A stretch of DNA of 64,000 nt from Arenicola marina (Eukaryota > Annelida > Polychaeta > Arenicolidae): positions 11,311,971 to 11,375,970 of the forward strand of contig OZ025257.1 of the NCBI GenBank assembly GCA_964019135.1. The letters are read 5' to 3'. A program made the position numbers and the translations under genes. The notes under the pieces are model-generated. The model made no database searches and was not told the origin of the DNA. It was given only the letters and a program-made list of their open reading frames with translations. Below, piece by piece: positions 35,746 to 64,000 of the stretch. Position 1 is the stretch's first letter; each line of letters starts with the position of its first letter.

Positions 35746-38700
35746 ATGTTATTCGACCCGTCCTTCGAGCGCTGGTTGGAGGGCCATTTGTCCACACTGA
35801 AGCCAGGCAGGCATTCGGACGTGTTTTCTGGGCGCAGTCAACCCGAACCGGATGGGCATAAAAACGATCTAACTAGAGGTAGCTCGGCGTCGTTTTCGCC
35901 ACTTGTCCCACAAGGATACCGAAGAGAAGAAGTTGTTTTTCAGGCGACTTGTGAACTTCAAGACCGTAGACAAAGTCAGTGGGAGAACCGTCGCGGTTTT
36001 TTTCTCAATAATGTGGATAGTGCATATCCCAGCCAAAAAGTTAACGCTGGGGTTGAATCCATGCGCGAGTTGACCAACCATCCTTTGATAACTAATTCAG
36101 CAATTATGAATAATACTATGACTCAGCGGACGCCAATATACAAAGCAAGCAAGACTTCAATCTCCAACGTCGGCAAAACTGCCGTCAGGGGAAAGCGCAA
36201 ATCAGATCCATATCAACTGGTGTTTGATGACGATGACTCGGACTCCGCCACCGAGGTTCAGGATTACACATTGAGCGCTAGAGAGAGGGTGGAGCAAATT
36301 CTGAGGGAGACCGAGCTCACTGACTCTGAAGGACTCAACGCCATATCCCCAGATTCTGGCATTCCTGAACCCGATTTTACGTTCAATGCGTTCGATCTCG
36401 AGGAGGATGATATTTTTGATATTCCTGAGGCGACAACAAAGGGTCGTCATGTCCAGGACGAGTTTATTGGTGATAAAAGCGGTTGGAGTAAACCCTGGGC
36501 GTCCGCCCGCCACCATAGCATCCCTGTGGATCGCCCGTTTTCGCAGCAAGATGGAAATGTCGGAGTAGCGACATCGAACACTCGCCATTCATCTCACGTT
36601 TGCCGTCCGGACTTGGAAACAAATCTGGCAACTGGCGATACCGAGTACACCCCGGAAACCAGTTTCGTGGAGTTCTCGTCGAGGCAAGCACCTGAACCAT
36701 ACGAAGACGGCAACCAGTTACAACACACGGGGAAGGGTAAACGTAATGACCAGCATCCGTTGATTGCTGTGCGATTCCAGAAATGTGACTTGAGAAACGT
36801 TGAGGATGAAAGCTTCATCGATGACGATCCGAGTGACGTCATTTCAAGTCACCTTGGCGACGGTTTCCATGGTGCGACCGAACAATCGCAGGGCAAGGGA
36901 AACCTACAACAAACGCGTCTTTCTGATTACGCTGCAAAGTTCAGCCTCGAGAGCGATATTGTCGACAGGAATGCTTCAAAAGGTAAGTTGATTAATTATT
37001 ACTTCTGTAAATATTATATATATATACGATACGAAAGGTAAACTTGATGGATCTGAGACTAAAAAAAGTATGGGAGGTATGCCAGAAACAACTCTTTCTT
37101 ATGGCTGAATGTCGCTGTCACGTCAAGTAATTAATCAACTCAACCAAACTCAAGAGTTCTCTCAAGTCAAGGACGTGATCTAGTATGAAGGGTCTTTGTT
37201 CAAATTCATCGTAGAATCAACTGGTGATTGATTATCCGCAACAAAGCCACGTCAGATTTTCATCAGCTGGCTATATATATAAATATTGACGCGGCCACTA
37301 AGTAAACAAGCAGCCTTTTTTACGCAGTGGGGAAGATACACATTTGCTACGAGATCTTTATTAATATGGATAGGTGCTACCTAAAAAATGCGAGTACATA
37401 TTTATTAATTCAGATATTCCGAAGAGATACATCTAGATTAATATTCAAAATTAATTTCACTTCGAATTGCCATAAAGAATATCTTTGGCGGGATGACGTA
37501 TACCATGCATAAGCTTGTGGCATATCATGCGGTTGCTTAGGAACTCCTATTGTAACGTCATGTTCATAACATTTTGACGTCACAACTACTCAATATGCTC
37601 TGCTTGGAGCTTGGCAACAAACCTTTAGCGCATCGCTTATAAATTAACTTTAGTTTTAAATATAGGCCTACATCCATTGTTAACATTGAATAATGTATTC
37701 GTTAATTTTGTGGGGCAGCGGATTTAATTATTAAAGACATGACATAATATGCTTCGACCTCTCTTTGCTTGAATATATTTATGTACAGCTGATATTTACT
37801 CCGAATCCGAAAACGTCTCATGGTAGCTGTTACGCGAAATGAAAGTCCTGAGCCTATGCTTGAAATGGACTTTGAATATGCATGCATGTTACCTTAAAAG
37901 CTCGCTTGCGCTCGCTATAATATACCCAGGTTTAAAAATACTCATACAGGAATGTATATTTGATCATACCTATCTCAGTGGCAAAAAGCGCCAACAATTC
38001 CACAATTAATGACGTAGTACACATAACGTTCATTGTACCAGTCTGACGTACAGACTATATGCGTGCCTACAATGATCACATGAACTTCAGTGTATATATC
38101 CGTGTGAATCGGGACCCGTGGAAAAAGTAGGCTACCCATCTCCAATATCTCGTCAATAGGTGAGCATGTGCCTTGTCGTGGGTAGTTATCCCTTGCTAGC
38201 GCGATCTGTACTAGTATAGCTCACATACTATTCACGCGTAACATTTACCGTAAACAAGTGGGACTGAACTAGATAATGAATCCACCTTTATTTCCGCCGC
38301 ATAGTGAGTCGGAAGTAGAGAGTGGTTCTGCCGCTGCATGCCACAGTAACCGGTCGCTGTAATGCAATAACCGCATAGTGAGACTATCCGTGCCGTTTTT
38401 GTTTTTTTTATTTTGTTCGTCGTGTGATCAGTGAAATTCCATGCAGTCTTATGTCAAAAGTAACAAAAAAAAGCATTTGCAGACAGTATTTTCAATGTTT
38501 TAGAATTGTTACAAATGATGTACGCAACCCCTTTTAGCCACCGATGTGATGTATTTATTTGTCAATGTTTTAGAATTGTTGCGAATGATTAGATTTGATT
38601 GGGTTTTAACGGCACTTTCAGCCTGTAAGGCTATACCGTCCCATAATAGTGCGAATGATGCACGCAACCACTTGTAGCAACCGATCGGATGTATATATCG

Positions 38701-39064
38701 GTTTTCGCGTGATTTTGCATGACGTATTTTAACAATAGTGATAAATATTTTTTTTAACTGCAGAAAATAAAAGATGACATTGTTTATACTTTCAGGCGGG
38801 TCGTTGTTACCCTTGGATACGGGCGATTTAAATCGAAATGACCGGGAAGCGGACATCACGCTTGACAACGACTTCGGCCTCCGACATGATGTCACAATGC
38901 ATGATTGTGATACGTCACCGATTATCCGCCAGACGGAATTATCGGTCGCTTGGCAACGGAAGCGACGTAGGCTGCTGATTGCCATTGGTGTTGTGGGTAC
39001 TTCCTTTGCGTTGGGTGCCTTTGGGGCTATCGTTTATCTCGTTATTCGCATGTTATCGTCTTAA
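35746..39064 (+). CDS. Unrecognised acidic protein with C-terminal membrane anchor (2 exons)
   Basis: Exon 1 is 35746-36982 and exon 2 is 38796-39064, joined in phase 1, giving 501 residues. The first ATG in frame is at 35746 (MLFDPSFERWLEGHL); the open frame extends a little upstream without another ATG. The N-terminal 15 residues look like a short amphipathic helix. Most of the protein is hydrophilic and predicted disordered, with acidic patches such as FDDDDSDSATE and FDLEEDDIFDIPE and a possible helix ARERVEQILRETEL. Near the end, basic QRKRRRLL precedes a hydrophobic run of about 25 residues (IAIGVVGTSFALGAFGAIVY onward) and a four-residue tail. This is the layout of a tail-anchored membrane protein with its bulk in the cytosol or nucleoplasm. 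I do not recognise a family. Coding status rests on the long open frame, good splice signals and the composite topology. Confidence 0.65.
38493..38690 (+). repeat. 70-bp tandem duplication, one copy split by a 61-bp insertion
   Basis: CAATGTTTTAGAATTGTT occurs at 38493 and 38563 (period 70). In the second copy, GCGAATGAT at 38581-38589 is followed by 61 bp and then GCGAATGAT again at 38651-38659, after which the unit resumes (CACGCAACC). The first copy is the empty-site reference. The insert contains TTTGATTGGGTTTTAACGGC. It lies in the intron of the tail-anchored protein gene. Confidence 0.88.
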
Positions 39065-39973
39065 CCTCTGTAAGGTTTGTGTTCTATATGTATTTGTAAA
39101 GCCGTAATGTTGCTTATAAGACACTGTCGAATACCGCACCTGGTAAAACGCATCTGCGTGGTGGCTCCCGATTACCATGTCAGTGCTATTCTGGCCTCGA
39201 TTACTTCAACAAACGTTAAAAGTGTACCGTGGGACCCGTCACAGGTATCAGGGTTCGTTCCGGATTACTTGAGTAGATTTGCAGTGATTTGAAACTTAGA
39301 GGCTTAATTAATTCGTGTTCATTTGTGGTAAAATTAGCCCAATATACATACGACTGATACGAAAAAAGATGGTAGATTGAAAAACACGCTTGAAATATTT
39401 TCCTTATAGATTTATCTAAGCCACGACTATATTGGACAATAATACACAATATATACAATTGTATACAACAGAATGTCCCACTCTAACACCCTCATCGTTA
39501 CGCACCAAATCTTCCTCCCAACAACCGCAGACGATTTTCCGCGTTTCTGCGTACCTTACTGTACTGAAAATTTAGGTTGCTGCTCCGAGGAAAGAAAAAA
39601 CCTGCGACAAGGGGGTCATATGGGCGGCACATAACACTATATGTAGCGCATATGCCTCCCCCCCCCCCCCCCCCCACCACGGACCGTCCCTCATACAGAT
39701 AGATACGGAAATTTGACAATCGTTTCAGTATAAGGTAATGAAGACACTACATTAATTGTGGTCGACAGTATTAACTTGAGACTGAAAAAATACCTGGATA
39801 GGACAAAACTGCTAATATTAATAAACGAAAACGCGAGGCCGAAACGTGAGTATTATCGGAATTAGACTGCACCTCTAGGCGGTACCAGCGGCAGTCTCTA
39901 GTATAGTCTCCTCCACAGCCCACCGCTACATGGCGCGCTCACTCCGATTGGAGGTGAAGCTGCTGCCACCCAT

Positions 39974-40230
39974 TTGGTTGGTTGTATATTCAGGACGCGT
40001 TAACCAATTTTGGTCATATCGCGTCAATGGGAGAAGGAAGGGAGAGTGGAGCCATGTCCCCGGGGTAACCCCCTACTATTTGCGAAGAAGGACATGGGAT
40101 CTTTATCCTGCGACCACACAGACATGGCCACCACGGGGCGCGAACCGCCGCTCCACCTGCCATTAGGCTCTCAGGTGGCCAGAACACTCAAGGCGAGCGC
40201 TCTAGCCCACTGAGCTACCGGGTCGGTCCC
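39974..40230 (-). mobile_element. tRNA-derived SINE, family 1
   Basis: On the minus strand, from GGACCGACCCGGTAGCTCAG to CCTGAATATACAACCAACC. Possible short duplications (CCACCCA at 39967 and near 40232) are not convincing. Confidence 0.9.
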
Positions 40231-41450
40231 CCACCCACTAGGCGGCGCCAGCGCTACAGCTATGATGCGCCGTGTAACCATCCAGGCGATCATTTTAAAA
40301 GTAAAGAACTGCCAACTATGCACGGTATGTACTTCAGCCATAAACACCCGAACATATTTGACAATCATTTTTGCTGCATCTTATTGCGTAATGTTTATAT
40401 CGAAGCACAAAATGCAGTAGCTGTCGTGATCACAATTGCGTAGGCTGAAATTTTATTTTATCCCAAATTCCCCGCCTGTGATTCATTGTGATGACGTCAA
40501 CAAACACCTGCAGACAGTAGTCTAAAGTCGGACGCATGTATAATATAACAGATGTTCGTCACCAACAAATATTTGTTAAAGATGCTGGTACGAACACCGG
40601 TTCAGCGCAGCTATATGTAATAGGATCTTCATCTATTTATTAATTATACTCCTTTAGTTATTTCTAAATTATTTGTCACGAGCTGTATGACGAGCTTTAA
40701 TTGTGCAGTACCCAATTTCCATTCGCGCTCAGTAGGACTTGTTTATCATCTCTAAAACCGTGCGTAAATGTTAAATTTCATTTCAGCATACAGAGGTTTT
40801 CTGCATAATCCTGCACTTCAGCAGAAAATGGGTCAAATTTACCGCCTCCTTCACTCTCGCATCTGTTAGCAAAGGCGGCTTAAAAGTGTCTGTACTGGCC
40901 ATAAAATAACACTACTTGAAGGTTGTACAACCATTTCCTACAGACTGCGACGCGATGAATCATTAACTTGTTATTTTTAGCTGTAATCGTGACTCCCTGA
41001 AAATGTACAACCGCTTTACCATATGAGGCAAGGTCTAGGTTAGATCCTCTTCATCACTACTTCCTGCTACATATATATATTGATGGGAAGTTTATATGTA
41101 ATATATTTTTGTAAGCGGTTTAACCCTGGTATCAACTGTATTGAACCATATAACCTGGTGATATTGAAAATTTATTCTCGATGAAATAAATTACGGAAAT
41201 TTTCTTATTAATTCAGTTTGTCCCATTGATAAGAAAAACGTGAACAGAATGACATTGAGCGCAGATGACATTACATTAAGTTCGCCACGTTACGAAGATT
41301 ATACCTAACTAAATCAATGGTATGTTGTTCAAACATGAAACCAACAAAGCGGAAAGAACAGTAACAGCGCATTCATTGCACAAATAGATCAGATACCCAC
41401 GAAGAACGCCTTACACATAAAAACACGTCAAAGCAAGAACCAACTCAGCT

Positions 41451-43846
41451 ATGGCACGCCAAACACGACTTTGTTGCGTGTTTCTTTTGTTGGGTGTCAA
41501 AATCCATTCGTCAATGCGTGTTTTTCATTCGTTGATGCGTGTTTTTTCATTCGCCGATGCTTGTTTTTCATTCGGCGTTGCGTCTTTTTATTCGTCGATG
41601 CTTGTTTTCATTCGTCGAGGCATACTTTCATTCGTCGATGCTTGTTTTCATTCGTCGATGCTTGTTTTCATTCGTCGATGCTTGTTTTCATTCGTCGTTG
41701 CATACTTTCATTCGTTGGTGTCAAATTTCACTAGAAACTTGCCTGCCACCTAGCGAGTGGAGGACAAAACGTGGCGTTTTACCGAGAAAATAGATGATCC
41801 CCAGAAACAGAGAAACATTTGCGTAGTTTTCTTGATGGCTTCCGTTTCAAGAACTATGGGCTGATGGCAGGGGGGATTGGAAGACTCGACCCATGCGCAT
41901 GTGTGGTTACATTTTTTCGCCTTATACGCGCTCGCTTCGATAAATTGGTTTTCGGTGGTGTTGACTTTTTGTCTATATTTCCACTAAGGTATCAACATTT
42001 GAAAAATCCTTTTGAGGAATGCTTAACAGAAGACCGATTATCCAAACAGTTTCCTTAGATGCTTTCGATTGACCCTCTATGAAACGTAATTTCCAGTCAA
42101 ACTCGACCCAAAAAATACTGCGAAAAGACTACTCTATCAAATTCCAGAAGAGCTCCCCATATAAAGTCTATAAAGCCGTATTGCTCACTTGAAATGCCGG
42201 TCGAAATCCCCAGGACAGGCAATTTTGTAAAGATTAGACTCCCGATGCATGACTTAGATATATTCTGATCAGCATTTGCATGCACATTTTCGCGCAGATT
42301 TACATTATTGATTACATGTGGACACTAAAACATAAAATTGCCCGCAATTATAACTTCGGTGAGCCTTTGCGGGACACGAAAGTCGATTTTAGTGCAATTA
42401 TGCCTATTATCGCCCACACGGGCATTTCTGGCCGCGGTTCACTACAGCAAGTCATGCTACGCTTGCACATGTTGAAGTCCCCACGTCCGTGCGTGAAACA
42501 ACGGGGGCCATACGGCCAGAAAATATGAAGGCAATTTAGGCAAAATGAGCTATTGATTACAATATTTCTAGGTACTATTGGTCAGCAAACTTAAACAAAC
42601 ATAATTAGACTAAAATGGAAACTTTAGAGGTGGCTCAGAATCAGCTAGGCTATATGCGGTTAACTTATTTATTGAGAATTTTTAACAAGAATATTTTTAA
42701 CCGCACATATAGCCCCCCCCCCCCATATAGGGATTCTTTAACATGAACTTGAACTGTGTTCAGTAAACTTTGAGTGCATTTATCATAAAGTGTATACGTC
42801 AATATGCATATACATCTAACAGATGTATTTTATTTCTAAAAAGAAAGTATTTCTGAATTTAAATTCGATTTCTTAGATTCAACATTTCTTTAAATTCAAA
42901 CATCCTGATGAACTTACCAAACTACAAGTAAATATACTACTGCTAAGTATGTGTGAAATCAGAAAATAACAAAGCAGGTAAGGTGAACAGGATACTTTAT
43001 TGATACATATGGCCTTATATAGGCCCATTGTAAAATAAATACAAAGTTAAATCATAAAATTAATAGATACTTTATCAATATTAATCAAATAGACTGGCAC
43101 ATAACTGCCTGCTATGTTTGAGATATAATAGACAAAGATGCCTGCAGGATTGGCATACAGATCATCAGAAAGTTTGGCTTAATAACATTACATAATATGT
43201 ATGCTATATTCCAAGTATACTGCCTCTAGCTAGTCAAAGCACAGTTGTGCACAGGATTAGAAAAAGTAACATTGCCATCAACAAATTACTAAGTTACGCA
43301 TAAAAAAGACACTTTCTTAAAAAGTAAAATATGAAAATACTGGTCCAGACGAATGAAAACAAGCATCGACGAATGAAAGTATGCCTCGACGAATGAAAAC
43401 AAGCATCGACGAATGAAAGTATGCCTCGACGAATGAAAACAAGCATCGACGAATAAAAGTATGCCTCGACGAATGAAAACAAGCATCGACGAATGAAAAC
43501 AAGACGAATGAAAACAAGCATCGACGAATGAAAGTATGCCTCGACGAATGAAAGTATGCAACGACGAATGAAAACAGGCATCGAGGAATGAAAACAAGCA
43601 TCGACGAATGAAAACAAGACGAATGAAAACAAGCATCGACGAATGAAAACAAGCATCGACGAATGAAAACAAGCATCGACGAATGAAAGTATGCCTCGAC
43701 GGATGAAAACACGCAACGCCGAATGAAAAACAAGCATCGGCGAATGAAAAACACGCATCAGCGAATGAAAAACACGCATCGACGAATGGATTTTGACACC
43801 CAACAAAAAAAACACGCAACAAAGTCGTGTTTGGCGTGCCATACGC
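41451..43846. mobile_element. Foldback-like element with inverted minisatellite arms
   Basis: The left arm 41451-41740 and right arm about 43340-43846 are reverse complements. Each starts at its outer end with ATGGCACGCCAAACACGACT, then TTGGGTGTCAAAATCCATTC. Each then carries an array of roughly 20-21-bp units (TTCGTCGATGCTTGTTTTCA and variants with GGCATACTTTCA). The right array is longer, about 20 units against about 10. The 1.6-kb middle has no recognised gene. Long inverted repeats made of short tandem units are the hallmark of foldback (FB-type) transposons. Target-site duplications were not established. Confidence 0.7.
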
Positions 43847-43887
43847 AGCAACATTCCGTCATACTCGGGTGCGTGCCAGCCCATACA

Positions 43888-44095
43888 AGTTGGTTGTATA
43901 TTCAGGACGCTTTGACTAATTCTGGTCATATCGCGTCAAGTGGAGAAGAAAGGGAGAGTGGAGCCATGTCCCCGGGGTAACCCCGTACTTTTGCCAAGAA
44001 GGACATGGGGTCTTTATCCTGCGACCACACCGACATGACCGCAGCGGGGCTCGAACCACCGATCCACTTGCCGTTAGGTCAGGCGGCCGGAGCGT
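43888..44095 (-). mobile_element. tRNA-derived SINE, family 1, head truncated
   Basis: The 3' body and B-box region are present (GGTTCGAGCCCC read on the minus strand). The A-box head is lost or scrambled near 44075-44095. It abuts the right arm of the foldback-like element. Confidence 0.85.
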
Positions 44096-44147
44096 GCGAT
44101 GCCCAGCGCATAATAGAACAACTGAAATTTCTATGATGTGTAAACTT

Positions 44148-44220
44148 GACAGGATATAAGGGTGGCATTGGTTAGAGTGCGAGATTACTTTATCTCAGTA
44201 AAAGTCTTCTATATCCTGTC
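44148..44220. other. 73-bp hairpin with GACAGGATATA ends
   Basis: GACAGGATATA at 44148 is mirrored by TATATCCTGTC at 44210, with a second inner palindrome GAGAT...ATCTC. It may be a tiny MITE or a chance hairpin. No target-site duplication was seen. Confidence 0.45.
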
Positions 44221-45177
44221 GGAGCCTTTAGCCTAGGGTAGGATAGGAGATTTGAGTTAAACAAACCTACGACGCTCGTACGAGAAGCTAGTTCATGCAT
44301 TTTCTCGCACGAACCGTGGTCAAATTTCACCCGGAGAGGTGACAAATGGAACCTTTTCGAAAGTACCAGTGTGAGATGGGTTTATTCCAGACCTGGTGTC
44401 ACAGCCAAAATAGGTGCGAATAAAATTCAGTGAGGCCATCGATAAAACGCGTTAACGGCACATTCGCTTTTTCACGTTTGCCAAAAGAGGTTCAAATTAT
44501 TACACTCGCAATTTTCCCCACAGAATTATCACAGGGCGTTATCACAGGAAACCATATTGTTGCATATGCCAGAAGAGTTCATCGCCCCCTACTCTGTATA
44601 CAATGATAGTCGCAGGTTTACGAAAGTTGTCTTGATGTAAAACTGGTAAAGGATTCAGATTTTTATCTGGCAGATTATGAATGAAATACAACATCTCATC
44701 TGATAAGCTTGGACAAAATCGCATCAATGAGGCCAATGTTATGATACCTTTTTGATCAGGGACCAATCTCGGCCATTCGCTCTGGTTAAAACACTAGGAT
44801 ACAGCTGAGGAACGAACAACACAATGCCTCCAGGCTTCAACAGTCTTTTATTTACATACAAACGTTCATGACGGTGTCGCAAAAGTTTTACAAACTACTT
44901 ATTCCATGAACAACATAGTTTTAATCTAATATCTGATGGCCACACTATAAGCCATCCACAGCGTGACATGCATCGCTGTTCGTTCATAAGTCCCCCATTG
45001 CTGGACGACTTTAACACGCCCCGTCCCGTTGGAAATGAAATGAGACCCATAAGTAACGAGTTCGCTGTATTAACAAGCAAACCGATACAGTAATGCTTCA
45101 ACGTGCCGCGCTGATTGAAATCGACCTATAAATAGATGTATTTGTCCTAGTCGTGGCTTGTTGTTTTGTTGTTTTCT

Positions 45178-50695
<5,518 letters not shown>

Positions 50696-51902
50696 GTTAT
50701 TCGAGTGAAGGTCAAGGTTGTACGAGTCTCGGGATTGCAACGCAAGTCTTCTATCGAAAATAGTAAAAGCCAAAACAACTCATAATTAATGTGCGGGATT
50801 ACATTTAAAAAATTTAATTATTCCTAAACGCGGCTGAATATCAATGAGAACAGATAAAAACAAAGTAAATCTCACTGTTTTGGCGCAATAATTTTGTATT
50901 GATTCCTAACATCGGAAATTGAACGGCGGAGGGATGCATATGTTGCCATACAAAACTAAAAAAATAAGTTTCCTCCACCATAACGAAACCATTCAGAATT
51001 AAAATGTACATTAATGACGTCACAGAAGTCATATTTAACATATAAACGAACACTAAAGTTGAAACGGACGCCGGACTGGGAAGTGTACAATTACTTTTGT
51101 CTATGCCTGAAAGGCAAGAAGAGGGTCCATGTAAGACCTCATACAATTATATCACTCACAGAGGTCACAGAAGTTCTTGTGTCATTTTAGTTGAACAGGT
51201 TTGCCTGGAAAAAAAGAATAAACCTAGCTGCATGGAAATGCAAAAAGATACCCTTTTAGAGCGAATGTTCGGAGGTGAAAAAAGGGGAGGGGAGCGGGGG
51301 GGGGGGGGGGTAGGACATACAACAAGATTGATCATTGATACATTTTTAGTTGATTTATAAACAATCTGGACAGCGTTTTTCGACACCCCTCATTGGTATC
51401 CAAATTCCGACAGCGACAATTTCACAGTTTTCCATCGACGATCATTGTTTCGCCCCCACCCCCCAGTAATCTCTAGATCTCGTCAACGACCGTCTGTTAA
51501 TATATGCAGGGTTTGATATGTATGTTGGGTTTGAGTTAGCCCCATGTGACGTTGTTGTTGTGCGGAGCAACAATTGTCTCATATATGGGAGTAAGTTTGA
51601 GCGAGAGTAAAACATTGCCCTGGAACAGCATGCATATCAGGGCAGCAAGTGATCAACCTTGGCGCCTGCGGAGCATAAAGCATGACACCTACGCATTCAT
51701 TTTCTGTATTCTCACTGTTCAGATATTCCGCAGAACGGAGCTGTTCAGTTTCAAACTGTGAGAGTGCTAATGATTTTGCGCACACTCATGATTCTCGCAC
51801 ATGTTCTCCCTGGCGCGGCGCACCGCAAACCCGTACATAATCAGAATTTTTAGCTCTTCAGTTGATATAAATTGTAAATTACACTATTCTGAGAAAAGTA
51901 CT
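50696..51902. promoter_or_regulatory. Divergent intergenic region of NDUFS3 and NSUN2
   Basis: 1.2 kb between the two start codons, with no gene recognised. The NDUFS3 side has no TATA box that I can place. A run of about 14 G lies at 51297-51310 and a C run near 51453-51462. GC-richer sequence at 51800-51830 (TGGCGCGGCGCACCGC) precedes NSUN2. Both promoters are likely TATA-less; this is inference. Confidence 0.4.

Positions 51903-64000
<12,098 letters not shown>

Larger units (their letters stand above)
39065..45177. other. 6.1-kb gene desert
   Basis: No conserved exon was recognised. It holds a C run at 39658-39676, a SINE (39974), the foldback-like element with minisatellite arms (41451-43846), a SINE (43888) and a hairpin (44148-44220). 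The stretches 40240-41450 and 44230-45177 show nothing recognisable. The 3' UTR of NDUFS3 should extend leftward from 45177. Confidence 0.5.

Noticed and set aside
43289-43929. Long minus-strand open frames rich in SFVDACFHSS repeats
   Set aside because: They are translations of the 20-21-bp minisatellite in the foldback-like arm. The array is open in several frames at once and has no start context, splice support or family match.

Overview
The window is nuclear DNA of an animal. It carries multi-exon genes with GT-AG introns, conserved metazoan proteins, tRNA-derived SINEs, small inverted-repeat DNA elements, many minisatellites and frequent G/C homopolymer runs. The style suggests a marine invertebrate, perhaps a lophotrochozoan. 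That placement is inference and no single marker proves it. No virus-like or LTR element was recognised.

Four conserved genes can be spliced by eye with every exon phase checked. TCF25 (minus strand, exons between 20832 and 6727) stands head to head with the mitochondrial ribosome-binding factor RBFA (plus, 21171-28227), with 338 bp between the start codons. NDUFS3 of respiratory complex I (minus, 50695-45178) stands head to head with the tRNA cytosine-5 methyltransferase NSUN2 (plus, 51903 to beyond the window end). Two further genes are lineage-specific or unrecognised. At 574-3420 lies a six-exon, cysteine-rich, probably secreted and GPI-anchored protein. At 35746-39064 lies a two-exon acidic protein with a single C-terminal membrane segment.

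By region: 1-3420 cysteine-rich gene; 3421-6726 no gene seen; 6727-20832 TCF25, with SINEs, a 1.7-kb minisatellite filling most of one intron, and MITEs; 20833-21170 shared promoter; 21171-28227 RBFA, with a decayed KDZ/HMGXB3-like DNA transposon in intron 1; 28228-35745 gene desert with MITEs, inverted repeats, minisatellites and two SINEs; 35746-39064 tail-anchored protein gene; 39065-45177 gene desert holding a 2.4-kb foldback-like element with inverted minisatellite arms; 45178-50695 NDUFS3; 50696-51902 divergent intergenic region; 51903-64000 NSUN2, truncated by the window edge inside an 85-bp tandem array.

The most unusual signals are two minisatellites that straddle exon-intron borders. 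In NDUFS3 a 57-bp unit repeats the 3' splice site and first exon codons four times, in frame and free of stops. In NSUN2 an 85-bp unit repeats an exon end and its 5' splice site at least seven times. Also notable are a 22-nt RBFA micro-exon, the absence of the 3' exons of TCF25, and several mobile insertions with readable target-site duplications. RBFA and NDUFS3 serve mitochondria and NSUN2 modifies tRNAs, but nothing suggests the genes form one functional cluster.
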